Source of the DNA: Pseudomonadota bacterium
Lineage (GTDB): Bacteria > Pseudomonadota > Gammaproteobacteria > Xanthomonadales > Wenzhouxiangellaceae
Reading direction: 5' to 3'
Length of the DNA: 64,000 bases
Assembly (NCBI GenBank): GCA_013285445.1
Contig: CP053448.1
Span: 2,835,530 to 2,899,529, forward strand
Part shown: piece after piece, positions 26,551 to 34,312 of the stretch
Position numbering within the stretch: position 1 is the first letter of the stretch
Layout of the letters: each line of letters opens with the position of its first letter
Translations under genes and position numbers: made by a program
The notes under the pieces: model-generated
The model's database searches: none
Told to the model about the DNA's origin: nothing
Seen by the model: only the letters and a program-made list of their open reading frames with translations

Positions 26551-27192
26551 ATGCGCACAATCGCCGTTGTCAATGCCAAGGGGGGATGCGGCAAGACCAC
26601 CATCGCAACCGGCCTGGCGGCCGCCCTGGCCTGGGAGGGCCACAGCGTTGCGCTGGGCGACATGGACCCGCAGCAATCAGCCAGAGAATGGCTGGGTCTG
26701 CGATCGGAAGACTATCCGGAAATCGTTGCCGCCGAGCCGCACCGGGGCCAGCTGCGTGCCCCGACCGGAATCGATACCCTGGTGCTGGACACGCCGGCCG
26801 GCATCGTCGGAAACGAGCTTGGCAATGTGGTTCGGCGATCGCAGAGTCTGCTGGTGCCAATTCTGCCTTCGCACGTTGACATGCGCGCGGCCTGGCGATT
26901 TCTCGATCACCTGCTGGAGCTCAAGCCGATTCAGGACGGAGCCTGCCGCGTCGCGCTGATCGCCAATCGCGTTCGCCCACAGACCATCGTCTATCGGGAA
27001 CTGACTGGATTCATGGACGGATTCCGGGTGCCGGTCGTTGGCCAGCTGCGTGACTCGATGAACTACGTCCGCGCCTTCGAGCGCGGGCTGTCGGTCTCCG
27101 ATCTGCCTCCGTATCTGGCCTGGGTTGACTGGGAACAGTGGGAGGACATTCTTGCCTGGATCAGGAGCCGACGCTCGCTGGGAAAGGGCTGA
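26551..27192 (+). CDS. orphan ParA-family ATPase
   Basis: A 213-residue deviant-Walker ATPase: KGGCGKTT (Walker A with the signature lysine, residues 10-17), DMDPQQSA, and LVLDTPAG as Walker B. It is short and lacks an N-terminal DNA-binding extension, like ParA/MinD-type positioning proteins. No ParB or parS-like cluster is seen next to it, so it is probably not the chromosome-partition ParA; a role in positioning another cargo is possible. A good SD (GGAGGGC) precedes the start. Downstream is the gene-free repeat region. Confidence 0.88.
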   Translation: MRTIAVVNAKGGCGKTTIATGLAAALAWEGHSVALGDMDPQQSAREWLGLRSEDYPEIVAAEPHRGQLRAPTGIDTLVLDTPAGIVGNELGNVVRRSQSLLVPILPSHVDMRAAWRFLDHLLELKPIQDGACRVALIANRVRPQTIVYRELTGFMDGFRVPVVGQLRDSMNYVRAFERGLSVSDLPPYLAWVDWEQWEDILAWIRSRRSLGKG

Positions 27193-27298
27193 CGGATCTG
27201 CTCAGCGATCTCTGGCGGCACTGGGCGGGTCCTGATCCGGATTGACCGGCGGCGACATCCCGGACTCGTACACGCGTCACTGCGTGTGCCCAGGCTCT

Positions 27299-27467
27299 CT
27301 AGTCCGCATTATTCATGAATCGCCGCGATGATTGCGCAGGGGATTGTTCGCACAGCGGATTTTCCGACCGAGCGGAATACCAGGCTGTATTTCCGAGGGA
27401 GGAAAATCCGCTGTGCGGACAAGGCGCAAGCAAGGGCGCGAGTGAATTCATCAATAATGCGGGCTAG
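27299..27467. repeat. CTAG-bounded palindromic element 1 (single-armed)
   Basis: A 169-bp non-coding element starting and ending in CTAG, with imperfect terminal inverted repeats (CCGCATTATTCATGAAT left; its near-complement right). Inside is one arm with a perfect 15-bp stem, CACAGCGGATTTTCC / GGAAAATCCGCTGTG, and a smaller hairpin in its loop (GGAATAC / GTATTTCC). CAAGGCGC follows the right stem leg. About 125 bp recur almost identically, inverted, at 46013-46146. Its right CTAG is the left CTAG of element 2. No transposase or sizeable gene lies inside. Confidence 0.85.
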
Positions 27468-27801
27468 TGTACCCCGTCACTCATCTTGTGACTTATAGCG
27501 AGTGCCTCAGGGGCCAGATGCAAGGCGCGATTGCGCTGGCGTAGTGGGGCTACGTCAAGCAATCGCAACACGGGCGACGGCTGCGCTCGCAAGGCTTTAT
27601 TCGCTTCGCGAATGCCGCCATGCGGCTTCGCCTGCCCTGCAGATGGCCCCTGAGGCGCTCGCCCGACCGGGAGCGCCGTACAAGCCCGATCGCGGCGTTG
27701 GCGCTCTTGCAAAGGGCACCACCCTTCCCGGCGAGCGCCGCCTTGCGCTCGGGCTTGTACGGCGCTCTATAAGTCACAAGATGAGTGACGGGGTACACTA
27801 G
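27464..27801. repeat. CTAG-bounded two-armed palindromic element 2
   Basis: A 338-bp non-coding element with a perfect 35-bp terminal inverted repeat (27464-27498 and 27767-27801) starting CTAGTGTACC. Inside are two arms: arm 1 with 13-bp stem legs at 27504-27516 and 27644-27656, and arm 2 with perfect 17-bp legs at 27671-27687 and 27751-27767. CAAGGCG lies just inside the left leg of arm 1 (27521) and inverted, CGCCTTG, near the right leg of arm 2 (27739-27745). The short open frames seen here are by-products of the palindromes. Confidence 0.9.
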
Positions 27802-28068
27802 TGGTCCTTCAACCTGATAATTTAGGGTTCAGTTGGTCTGTCAGCGTTCAGGGCAAGGCGCGGCTCGCAGTGAATGGCCATAGCCCTTTACAAGAGCCGG
27901 AACGCAGCCATGGACGCTGACAGGCCAACCCTTCGGGCGCTCCTGTAGCGCTCCGCTGCTGCGTTCCGCCGCTTGGCAAGGGCTACGGCCATTCCCTGCG
28001 CGGCGCGCCTTGCAGTGGAGCGCTACAGGAACGCTGAACCCTAAATTATCAGGTTGAAGGACCACTAG
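27798..28068. repeat. CTAG-bounded two-armed palindromic element 3
   Basis: A 271-bp non-coding element with a perfect 35-bp terminal inverted repeat (27798-27832 and 28034-28068) starting CTAGTGGTCC; its sequence is otherwise unlike that of element 2. Arm 1 has 15-bp legs at 27833-27847 and 27914-27928; arm 2 has perfect 14-bp legs at 27941-27954 and 28017-28030. The apex of arm 2 is an inverted, roughly 80% identical copy of the arm 1 apex (both run from CAAGGCGCG to GGAACGCAGC), while the legs differ. It shares CTAG junctions with element 2. Confidence 0.9.
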
Positions 28069-28075
28069 TTTCGCC

Positions 28076-28100
28076 CGTCGGGGATGCGACGGCGACCTAC
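28076..28100 (+). repeat. REP-like 25-nt repeat, copy C
   Basis: CGTCGGGGATGCGAC followed by GGCGACCTAC. It lies between element 3 and panC, and its last bases include the panC stop codon (TAG on the minus strand, 28097-28099). Confidence 0.82.
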
Positions 28101-28939
28101 GGGATCGCAACGTTGTCGATCAGTCTGGCCTTCCCCAGCCATGCGGCGCCAAATACCCGGCTTGGCTCATCCGGCCCGGGCGTGCCCAGATCCGCGGCCG
28201 AGCGCCATTCCAGGTAATCCGGTCTCAAGCCGTTCGCTTGCAGCTCTTCCAGTGCCCGCTGTTGCAGCGCTTCGAATTCCTTGCCGGCGGCCAGCCCCGC
28301 GGCCATCGTTGCGAGAACGCGGTAGAGCGTCGGCGCGGCGCGGCGCTGCTGCTCGTCAAGATAGCCGTTGCGCGAACTCATGGCCAACCCGTCAGGCTCT
28401 CGTACGGTGGCAACGCCCACGATATCGGTCGGGACCGCGAGATCGAGTACCATCTGGCGGATGACAAGCAGCTGCTGATAGTCCTTCTCACCGAACACCG
28501 CCAGGTCCGGCTGAACCTGGTTGAACAACCGCTGCACCACGGTGGCGACGCCGTCGAAATGACCCGGCCGGCTGGAACCGCACAGACAGTCGGCCAGGGC
28601 TGGGGGTACGTGCAGGCGAAATGCCTCGGGCAGGGGATACATCGTCTCAACCGACGGTATCCAGGCCAGGTCGCAGCCCTGTCGCTCAAGCGCCGCCAGA
28701 TCCTCCTCGATCGTTCGCGGATAGGCCTCGTAGTCTTCGCCCGGATTGAACTGCGTCGGGTTGACAAACAGGCTCACCACGCTGCGGTCAGCCAGATCGA
28801 GGCAGTGTTCAACCAGGGTCAGATGGCCGTCATGCAGATTACCCATGGTCGGCACCAGGCCGATACGCGTGCCGCTATCACGCCAGACTGCGAGCCGCCT
28901 TCTCAGTTCGGTCAGCGTGTCAACAACCGTGATGCTCAC
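28097..28939 (-). CDS. panC: pantothenate synthetase
   Basis: Condenses pantoate and beta-alanine with ATP. The 280-residue product carries the family motifs: VPTMGNLHDGHLTLV (ATP-binding HIGH-like region), SLFVNPTQFNPGEDYEAYPRT, GHFDGVATVVQRLFNQVQPD, FGEKDYQQL and MSSRNGYL (KMSKS-like). It is the last gene of the pcnB-folK-panB-panC operon and overlaps panB by 4 nt. Its stop codon lies in a REP-like repeat at the edge of the large repeat region. Confidence 0.96.
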   Translation of the reverse strand: MSITVVDTLTELRRRLAVWRDSGTRIGLVPTMGNLHDGHLTLVEHCLDLADRSVVSLFVNPTQFNPGEDYEAYPRTIEEDLAALERQGCDLAWIPSVETMYPLPEAFRLHVPPALADCLCGSSRPGHFDGVATVVQRLFNQVQPDLAVFGEKDYQQLLVIRQMVLDLAVPTDIVGVATVREPDGLAMSSRNGYLDEQQRRAAPTLYRVLATMAAGLAAGKEFEALQQRALEELQANGLRPDYLEWRSAADLGTPGPDEPSRVFGAAWLGKARLIDNVAIP

Positions 28940-29739
28940 GTGTAGGCGTGTTCGGCGCCGGGAAAACGATGTTGCCGGACGGCCTCGGCATAGGCGCTCA
29001 GCGCTGCCGGGATGCTGCCGCTATCGGTCATGAAATCCTTGACGAAGCGCGGCCGGTGGCCGCCGGATATCCCAAGCACGTCGTAGAGCACCAGCACCTG
29101 GCCGTCGACCTCGTCCCCGGCGCCAATTCCGATGACCGGTATCGACAGCGAGCCGGCAATCTCTCCGGCAAGCGCCGTCGGCACACACTCGAGAACCAGC
29201 ATGCCGGCCCCCGCCTCGACCAGCGCCCGGGCATCTGATTTCATGGCGCTGGCCAGCGCTTCATCTCGACCCTGGACGCGATAGCCGCCAAGGCGATGGA
29301 CATGCTGCGGCGTCAGCCCGAGGTGCCCACAGACCGGCACGCCCTGTTCAACCAGGGCCTTGACCACCGGCACCACCGCTGAACCCCCTTCAAGCTTGAC
29401 CATTTCGGCTCCGGCGCGCATCAACGCACCGGCCGAGCGCATGGCGCTGCGGTGATCGTGGTAGCTCAGAAAGGGCAGATCGCCGATCAGCAGGGCCCGC
29501 TGCAGGCCGCGCGCGACAGCCGAGACGTGGTAGGCCATGTCGTCGACCGTTACCGGCAGGGTCGAGTCGCGTCCCTGAATGACGTTGCCCAGGGAATCAC
29601 CGACCAGCACGCAATCGACACCGGCGGCATCGATCAGACTGGCAAAACTGGCATCGTAGGCAGTCAGCATGACCACTGCCTCCCCCCGGGTCTTCATGCG
29701 GGCCAGTTCGGGAACGGTTACTTTGTGGCTATCATCCAT
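28936..29739 (-). CDS. panB: 3-methyl-2-oxobutanoate hydroxymethyltransferase
   Basis: Transfers a hydroxymethyl group from 5,10-methylene-THF to ketoisovalerate, the first step of pantothenate synthesis. Motifs: MLTAYDASFASLIDAAGVD, LVGDSLGNVIQG (Mg-binding Asp), LPFLSYH, KLEGG, GHLGLTPQHVH and VIGIGAGDEVDGQVLV. ATG 29739 gives 267 residues (E. coli 264); the longer frame overlaps folK and lacks similarity. It overlaps folK by 8 nt and panC by 4 nt. Confidence 0.96.
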   Translation of the reverse strand: MDDSHKVTVPELARMKTRGEAVVMLTAYDASFASLIDAAGVDCVLVGDSLGNVIQGRDSTLPVTVDDMAYHVSAVARGLQRALLIGDLPFLSYHDHRSAMRSAGALMRAGAEMVKLEGGSAVVPVVKALVEQGVPVCGHLGLTPQHVHRLGGYRVQGRDEALASAMKSDARALVEAGAGMLVLECVPTALAGEIAGSLSIPVIGIGAGDEVDGQVLVLYDVLGISGGHRPRFVKDFMTDSGSIPAALSAYAEAVRQHRFPGAEHAYT

Positions 29740-30271
29740 GAGAATCGATCCGTGCTTGGTGTCTGAAAGGCAGCTCGAGCGCAGGTTCCGGCGCCACCGC
29801 TGCCCGCTCGCTATCGTCCAGTGCTGCGGCCAGCCGGTCAACCCGCCCCTGACCCGGAACCCGCAGCGACGGGGCCAGTTCGGCCAGCGGGATCAGCACG
29901 AAAGCACGCTGGGCCAGGCGCGGATGGGGCACGACCAGACCGGGGCGGTCGATGACCTGCCGACCGAACAGCAGCAAGTCCAGGTCAATCACCCGCGGAC
30001 CCCAGCGTCTGACCGAGCGCTTTCGGCCCAGTGCCTGCTCGATCGACTGCATCCGGGCCAGCAGCTCGTGTGCACTCAGCGTTGTGTCCACCGCGGCCAC
30101 CGCGTTGATGAAATCCGGCTGGTCCGGATCGCCCCAGGGCCGGGTTCGCCAGGCCGATGAGGCCACTGCAACGGCAATGGCCGGCGTCTGATCCAGGGCT
30201 GCCAGCGCGCGGGCAATGGCAGCGCCACGCTCGCCCAGGTTGGCACCCAGTCCAATCCAGGCGCGCGTCAA
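29732..30271 (-). CDS. folK: 6-hydroxymethyl-7,8-dihydropterin pyrophosphokinase
   Basis: Activates hydroxymethyl-dihydropterin for folate synthesis. Motifs: GLGANLGERGAAIARAL at the N-terminus, and RWGPRVIDLDLLLFG with the Mg-binding Asp pair, then LVVPHPRLAQRAFVLIPLAELAP. The start is TTG at 30271, which overlaps the pcnB stop as TTGA; the longer upstream frame lies within the basic tail of pcnB. The 179-residue product is about 20 longer than E. coli FolK, through a C-terminal extension. Confidence 0.92.
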   Translation of the reverse strand: MTRAWIGLGANLGERGAAIARALAALDQTPAIAVAVASSAWRTRPWGDPDQPDFINAVAAVDTTLSAHELLARMQSIEQALGRKRSVRRWGPRVIDLDLLLFGRQVIDRPGLVVPHPRLAQRAFVLIPLAELAPSLRVPGQGRVDRLAAALDDSERAAVAPEPALELPFRHQARIDSHG

Positions 30272-31620
30272 CCGGCCACCTTGCGGCGCCGCGGCCGTCG
30301 TCGCTTGCGACTGCCCGCAGGATGGACCGCGGCCTTGCTTTCCTCGGGACCGGCCTCTTGAATCTCCGTCCACCAGTCTGCCAGCTCCTGCAGTTCGGGA
30401 TTCTCCAGGGCACGCAGCAACAGAAAGTCATAGGCGGCCCTGAACCGCCGTTCCGACATCAGGCGCAGGGCACGCTTGCCGCGGCGCTTCTCGAAACGCG
30501 GCTGCATGCACCAGATCTCCTTGGCCATGCCGGAAAAACGTCGGTGTATGGAAACGCGTTCGGCCTGAGCCACGATGGCACCCTCACCGGCTTCTGCCAG
30601 CGCCTCGACCGGCGGCACGCCCCCATCAATCAACGTCGTGGCACGCACGCGCACGCGCGGCCACAGCAGCGCGGCAAACAGAAAACCCGGCGTGACCGGA
30701 AGGCCATCGCGCACGCGCTGATCAGTATTTCGCAGCGCCTGCTCAATGAGCACCGGCGGACTGGACGGATCATCGAGCAGCCCGGGAAACAGCTCTTGCC
30801 AGAGGCGGTAGCGAACCAGCGCCTGGAAGGTCGGCCAGGCACATCCGCCCATGAACAGCTTGAGAATCTCCTCGAACAGGCGCGAGGGCGGAATATCGGC
30901 AAGCAATCCGGCCATGCCTGAGATTGGCTCGGCGGTGGCAGGATCCATCTCGAGATCGAGCTTGACCGCGAAGCGCACGGCTCGCAGCAAACGAACCGGG
31001 TCTTCCCGATAGCGCGTGACCGGGTCCCCAATCAGGCGCAGACGCCGTCGCTGAAGATCGGCATAGCCGTCAACATGATCGCGTATGGTGGCCGTTTGCG
31101 GGTCATACATCAGGGCATTGACGGTGAAATCGCGACGCCGAGCGTCCTCGACCTCCGAGCCCCAGACGTTGTCGCGCACCAGCCGGCCCTGCTCGACCTC
31201 CCGGTGTTCGTCATCACTGCCGTCGCCACCGCCGCGAAAGGTGGCGACTTCGACAATCTCGCGCCCAAAGCGCACATGCGCCAGGCGAAACCTCCGACCG
31301 ATCAGGCGCGCGTTTCTGAACAGTTCGCGCACCTGCTCGGGGGTGGCACTGGTGGCCACGTCAAAATCCTTCGGCTCATGTCCGAGAACCAGATCGCGAA
31401 TACTGCCGCCAACCACGTAGGCATGATATCCGGCCTGCTGCAGCCGCTCGACGACCTTGATGGCGCCCGGGCTGATGCGACCGGGAACAATACCGTGAAC
31501 GGATTCGGGGATGGTGTTGGTCTGGTCAGAGGGCAATATGCGGGATTCCAGCTTTGGTGTCGGTGTTCGCCCGGACCGATTCGAGCGGTCAACAAGACTG
31601 AAACGAACTGATAGAATCAA
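30268..31620 (-). CDS. pcnB: poly(A) polymerase I
   Basis: Adds poly(A) tails that speed RNA decay. Strong match to PcnB over the nucleotidyltransferase core: VVGGSIRDLVLGHEPKDFDVATSATPEQVRELF, with the catalytic DFD, then RRFRLAHVRFG and RRRDFTVNALMYDP. The Arg/Lys-rich C-terminal tail (SRKRRRPRRRKVAG) distinguishes it from CCA-adding enzymes. Only a TTG at 31620 opens the frame; a nearby ATG (31624) is out of frame. The first ~40 residues are poorly conserved, so a later non-ATG start is possible. It heads the pcnB-folK-panB-panC operon. Confidence 0.93.
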   Translation of the reverse strand: MILSVRFSLVDRSNRSGRTPTPKLESRILPSDQTNTIPESVHGIVPGRISPGAIKVVERLQQAGYHAYVVGGSIRDLVLGHEPKDFDVATSATPEQVRELFRNARLIGRRFRLAHVRFGREIVEVATFRGGGDGSDDEHREVEQGRLVRDNVWGSEVEDARRRDFTVNALMYDPQTATIRDHVDGYADLQRRRLRLIGDPVTRYREDPVRLLRAVRFAVKLDLEMDPATAEPISGMAGLLADIPPSRLFEEILKLFMGGCAWPTFQALVRYRLWQELFPGLLDDPSSPPVLIEQALRNTDQRVRDGLPVTPGFLFAALLWPRVRVRATTLIDGGVPPVEALAEAGEGAIVAQAERVSIHRRFSGMAKEIWCMQPRFEKRRGKRALRLMSERRFRAAYDFLLLRALENPELQELADWWTEIQEAGPEESKAAVHPAGSRKRRRPRRRKVAG

Positions 31621-31686
31621 TCATCGTTTCCAGTAGTTTAGCATCCTGCGGCCGCCACGGCCGCCACCGAGCGGGGCAATCACGCC

Positions 31687-32010
31687 ATGACATTCGTTGT
31701 GACCGAGAACTGCATCAAGTGCAAGTACACCGACTGCGTGGAAGTCTGCCCGGTCGACTGCTTTCACGAAGGCCCGAATTTCCTGGTCATCGACCCGGAA
31801 GAGTGCATCGACTGCACGCTGTGCGAACCGGAATGCCCGGTCCAGGCCATTTACCCTGAAGACGACGTACCCGACGACCAGCGCCAGTTTCTGGAGATCA
31901 ACGCGGAGCTGGCCCAGCAGTGGCCGGTCATCACGGAAATGAAGCCGCCGCCGGATGACGCCGGCCAGTGGGAGGATGTTCCGGACAAGCTGCAGTACCT
32001 GGAGCGCTGA
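31687..32010 (+). CDS. fdxA: 7Fe ferredoxin FdxA
   Basis: Small electron carrier with one [3Fe-4S] and one [4Fe-4S] cluster. The 107-residue protein has N-terminal [18 protein letters not shown] and then [16 protein letters not shown], followed by the acidic ~50-residue C-terminal tail ([14 protein letters not shown]) typical of Azotobacter-type FdxA. It is single, divergent from pcnB (66-nt gap) and convergent with bamC. The partner is unknown; the ferredoxin-NADP reductase at 9.6 kb is one candidate. Confidence 0.95.
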   Translation: MTFVVTENCIKCKYTDCVEVCPVDCFHEGPNFLVIDPEECIDCTLCEPECPVQAIYPEDDVPDDQRQFLEINAELAQQWPVITEMKPPPDDAGQWEDVPDKLQYLER

Positions 32011-32042
32011 ATGCCGGCCCGTCCCCGGGCAGCATGACCCAC

Positions 32043-32669
32043 TCACCCCAGGCGTTCGCGAAGCTTGTCCAGGACAAACTCCGCACGCTCCATCTCGATC
32101 ACGCTGCCGTCGGGATTGAGTAGCCGCACCCGGGTGCGGCTGGCGCTCTCGCCTTCCACCTCGGCGATGTATTCACCGCTGTAGTCGATTATCTCGTCGC
32201 TGCGCCAGAAGGCCAGGCGTGCAAACCCGCTGGGCTCGGCGACGATCGGTTCGTGATCGAGCCGGAATCGATAGCGGCGTTGCGCCTCGTCAACCTCTCG
32301 AACGCTCATGCCGGCCCGGTTGAGCGTAAAACCGAGCCGCCGCCAGACGCTGTCGACCTCATCCTCGACGGCGAGATACAGCCCGGTCGGTCCAAACCGG
32401 ATGTGCGAGCGTGAGCGCTCGGCTTCCGAACTCGACAACACGCGCGGCGGCACTTCCTGGTCACCCTGTGCGGCCAGCTCCGGCAAGGAATAGCCGGGCA
32501 CCTCGAACAGCCGCCGCGTGTCCGGCGCGCTCAAATCGTCCGGCACTTCAATCGGTTTGACCTCCTGGCTGGCGACATAAACCGGCTGGCGGTCACGGTT
32601 GAAACATCCGCCCAGCAGCGCAATCAGCGACAGCGCAAGCAGGATGTATGCAGGTCGAACTGGGTTCAT
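32043..32669 (-). CDS. bamC: outer membrane protein assembly lipoprotein BamC
   Basis: Accessory lipoprotein of the BAM complex that inserts beta-barrels into the outer membrane. Lipobox LLGGC follows a short hydrophobic signal (AYILLALSLIAL). The unstructured N-terminal segment with the conserved EVKPIEVPDDLSAPDT and YSLPELA is the BamC signature. The product is 208 residues (E. coli 344), so the second helix-grip domain is probably missing. The start at 32669 is preceded by GAAGGGG; an ATG at 32693 in the same frame is an alternative. It lies downstream of dapA, as in many gammaproteobacteria. Confidence 0.85.
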   Translation of the reverse strand: MNPVRPAYILLALSLIALLGGCFNRDRQPVYVASQEVKPIEVPDDLSAPDTRRLFEVPGYSLPELAAQGDQEVPPRVLSSSEAERSRSHIRFGPTGLYLAVEDEVDSVWRRLGFTLNRAGMSVREVDEAQRRYRFRLDHEPIVAEPSGFARLAFWRSDEIIDYSGEYIAEVEGESASRTRVRLLNPDGSVIEMERAEFVLDKLRERLG

Positions 32670-32786
32670 ATGCCCCTTCAATGCGGTTTTCATGACAAAG
32701 GCTCGGCTACCGAATCCGCACAGGCGGCCGTCATGCACGGGTACAGGCCAGTGCAGACGTAGCAGTCGGTGAAACAGCCCCGCAGT

Positions 32787-33671
32787 TTAGGCAAGATCCG
32801 GCCTGGCGTCCAGCGCCAATTGTTCGATCAGCTGCTGCCCCTGCGCCTGGTACGGCCGATCAAGCACCACCAGAGGCAAGCGCAGGCCCGGCGGGATCCA
32901 GCCGCTTTCAGCCAGCAGCCACTTCACCGGCACGGGGTTGGGTTCGATTGCCAGGAACGCGTACAGCTCGCGCAGACCGCCGTCGATTCTCCGCGCCCCG
33001 TCCTCCCGGCCCTGCAGCGCCAGGGCGCACAGCTCCGCTACAGCTTCCGGCACGACATTGGCCGCCACCGACACGACGCCGCTGGCGCCTTCGAGCATGC
33101 GTTGACAGCAGCTTGGATCATCGCCGCTCAACACCGCCAGCCCCGTATCGAGCAGTGCGGCCAGTCGCCCGGCGTCGCCGACGGCTTCCTTTATGGCAAC
33201 GATGCCGGCATTCCCGGCCAGCTTTGCGACGGTTTCAGGAAGCAGGTCCACGGCCGTTCTCGACGGCACGTTGTAGAGCACGATCGGCAGTCCGGCACTG
33301 TCGGCCACGGTGGTGAAGTGGGCGATCAGTCCACGCTGGGTGGGACGATTGTAGGCCGGCGTGACCACCAGCGCGGCATCGGCTCCCAGGTCTGCGGCCA
33401 GGCGGCTTCGCGTCACGGTCTGTTCGGTCGAGGAACTGCCGGTACCGGCCAGGACCGCAATCCGGCCGGCGACCTGCTCAACGGCTGTGGCCAGCAGCTG
33501 ACTGAATTCCTCGCCGGTCAGGTTGACCGACTCACCGGTGGTGCCGCCGACGACCAGCCCATCGGTACCGGACTGCAGGTGCCAGTCGATCAGCCGCCGC
33601 CAGGCCGGAAAATCGATTGCGCCATCCGGCTGCATTGGCGTGACCAGGGCAACCAGGGAACCCTTGAACAT
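32787..33671 (-). CDS. dapA: 4-hydroxy-tetrahydrodipicolinate synthase
   Basis: Condenses pyruvate with aspartate semialdehyde in lysine and diaminopimelate synthesis. The 294-residue product has GGTTGES (catalytic Thr pair), VTPAYNRPTQRG (catalytic Tyr), YNVPSRT and the Schiff-base lysine in IVAIKEAVGD. ATG 33671 (MFKGSLVALVTPM) fits E. coli DapA (MFTGSIVAIVTPM); the longer open frame is not conserved. It is upstream of bamC and divergent from bcp. Confidence 0.96.
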   Translation of the reverse strand: MFKGSLVALVTPMQPDGAIDFPAWRRLIDWHLQSGTDGLVVGGTTGESVNLTGEEFSQLLATAVEQVAGRIAVLAGTGSSSTEQTVTRSRLAADLGADAALVVTPAYNRPTQRGLIAHFTTVADSAGLPIVLYNVPSRTAVDLLPETVAKLAGNAGIVAIKEAVGDAGRLAALLDTGLAVLSGDDPSCCQRMLEGASGVVSVAANVVPEAVAELCALALQGREDGARRIDGGLRELYAFLAIEPNPVPVKWLLAESGWIPPGLRLPLVVLDRPYQAQGQQLIEQLALDARPDLA

Positions 33672-33809
33672 TTCGCATTCTTCCTTGTGCGACAATGGCA
33701 GCGCGCGCCGCGTCCGGGCGTGGGCCTTTTGGTAGTGTAACGCATCAGGCGCCCGGATCGGGCCGCTCAAAAACCACAAATCGCTGATTAAACAAATATT
33801 TTACGTTCA

Positions 33810-34274
33810 ATGACCGAATCCACCATCGTCTTGTCATCCCCCCCTCTCGACGCCACCGGCAACCGTCAGATCCGTCTCGAGGAACAGATCGGGAAACCGC
33901 TCGTCGTCTACTTTTATCCGCGCGACAACACCCCGGGTTGCACCCGGGAGGGTGAAGCCTTCCGCGACCATTACGACACGTTCCGCTCGCTGGGCTGTGA
34001 AATTCTGGGAGTGTCACGGGACACCCTCACCAGCCACGAGAAGTTTGCGGCCAAGCACGGCTTTCCGTTTCCGCTGATCGCCGACCCGGACGAAGTGTTA
34101 TGTCGTCATTTCGACGTCATTCGGGAAAAGAACATGTACGGTCGCAAGGTCATGGGTATCGAGCGCAGTACGTTCCTGTTCGACGCCAGCGGCAAACTGG
34201 TCGGGGAATGGCGCAAGGTTCGCCTGCCCGGCCACGTTGAGGATGTGCTCGAAGCCGTCCGCTCGCTGCGCTGA
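33810..34274 (+). CDS. bcp: peroxiredoxin Bcp/PrxQ, single-Cys type
   Basis: Thiol peroxidase that reduces hydroperoxides. The peroxidatic Cys is in YPRDNTPGCTREGEAFRD. The resolving Cys found five residues later in E. coli Bcp is Glu here, so the enzyme must use another cysteine (one is seen in SLGCEIL, one in EVLCRHF) or an external thiol. The 154-residue length is normal. It is divergent from dapA and lies 38 nt upstream of phoH. Confidence 0.93.
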   Translation: MTESTIVLSSPPLDATGNRQIRLEEQIGKPLVVYFYPRDNTPGCTREGEAFRDHYDTFRSLGCEILGVSRDTLTSHEKFAAKHGFPFPLIADPDEVLCRHFDVIREKNMYGRKVMGIERSTFLFDASGKLVGEWRKVRLPGHVEDVLEAVRSLR

Positions 34275-34312
34275 CCGAAGCCCCACCGTCCACCACCAGG
34301 AGAGCCATCACC

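Noticed and set aside
27502..27801. Small open frames within the palindromic elements on both strands
   Set aside because: Mirror-image frames created by the inverted repeats; the products on the two strands end in the same peptide (SHKMSDGVH), which shows they are by-products.
27299..28068. Integron attC array or IS remnants
   Set aside because: No integrase, no attC-like RYYYAAC/GTTRRRY ends and no transposase fragments; the units are palindromic along most of their length.
31622..31624. ATG start for pcnB at 31624
   Set aside because: It is out of frame with pcnB and meets a stop after a few codons.
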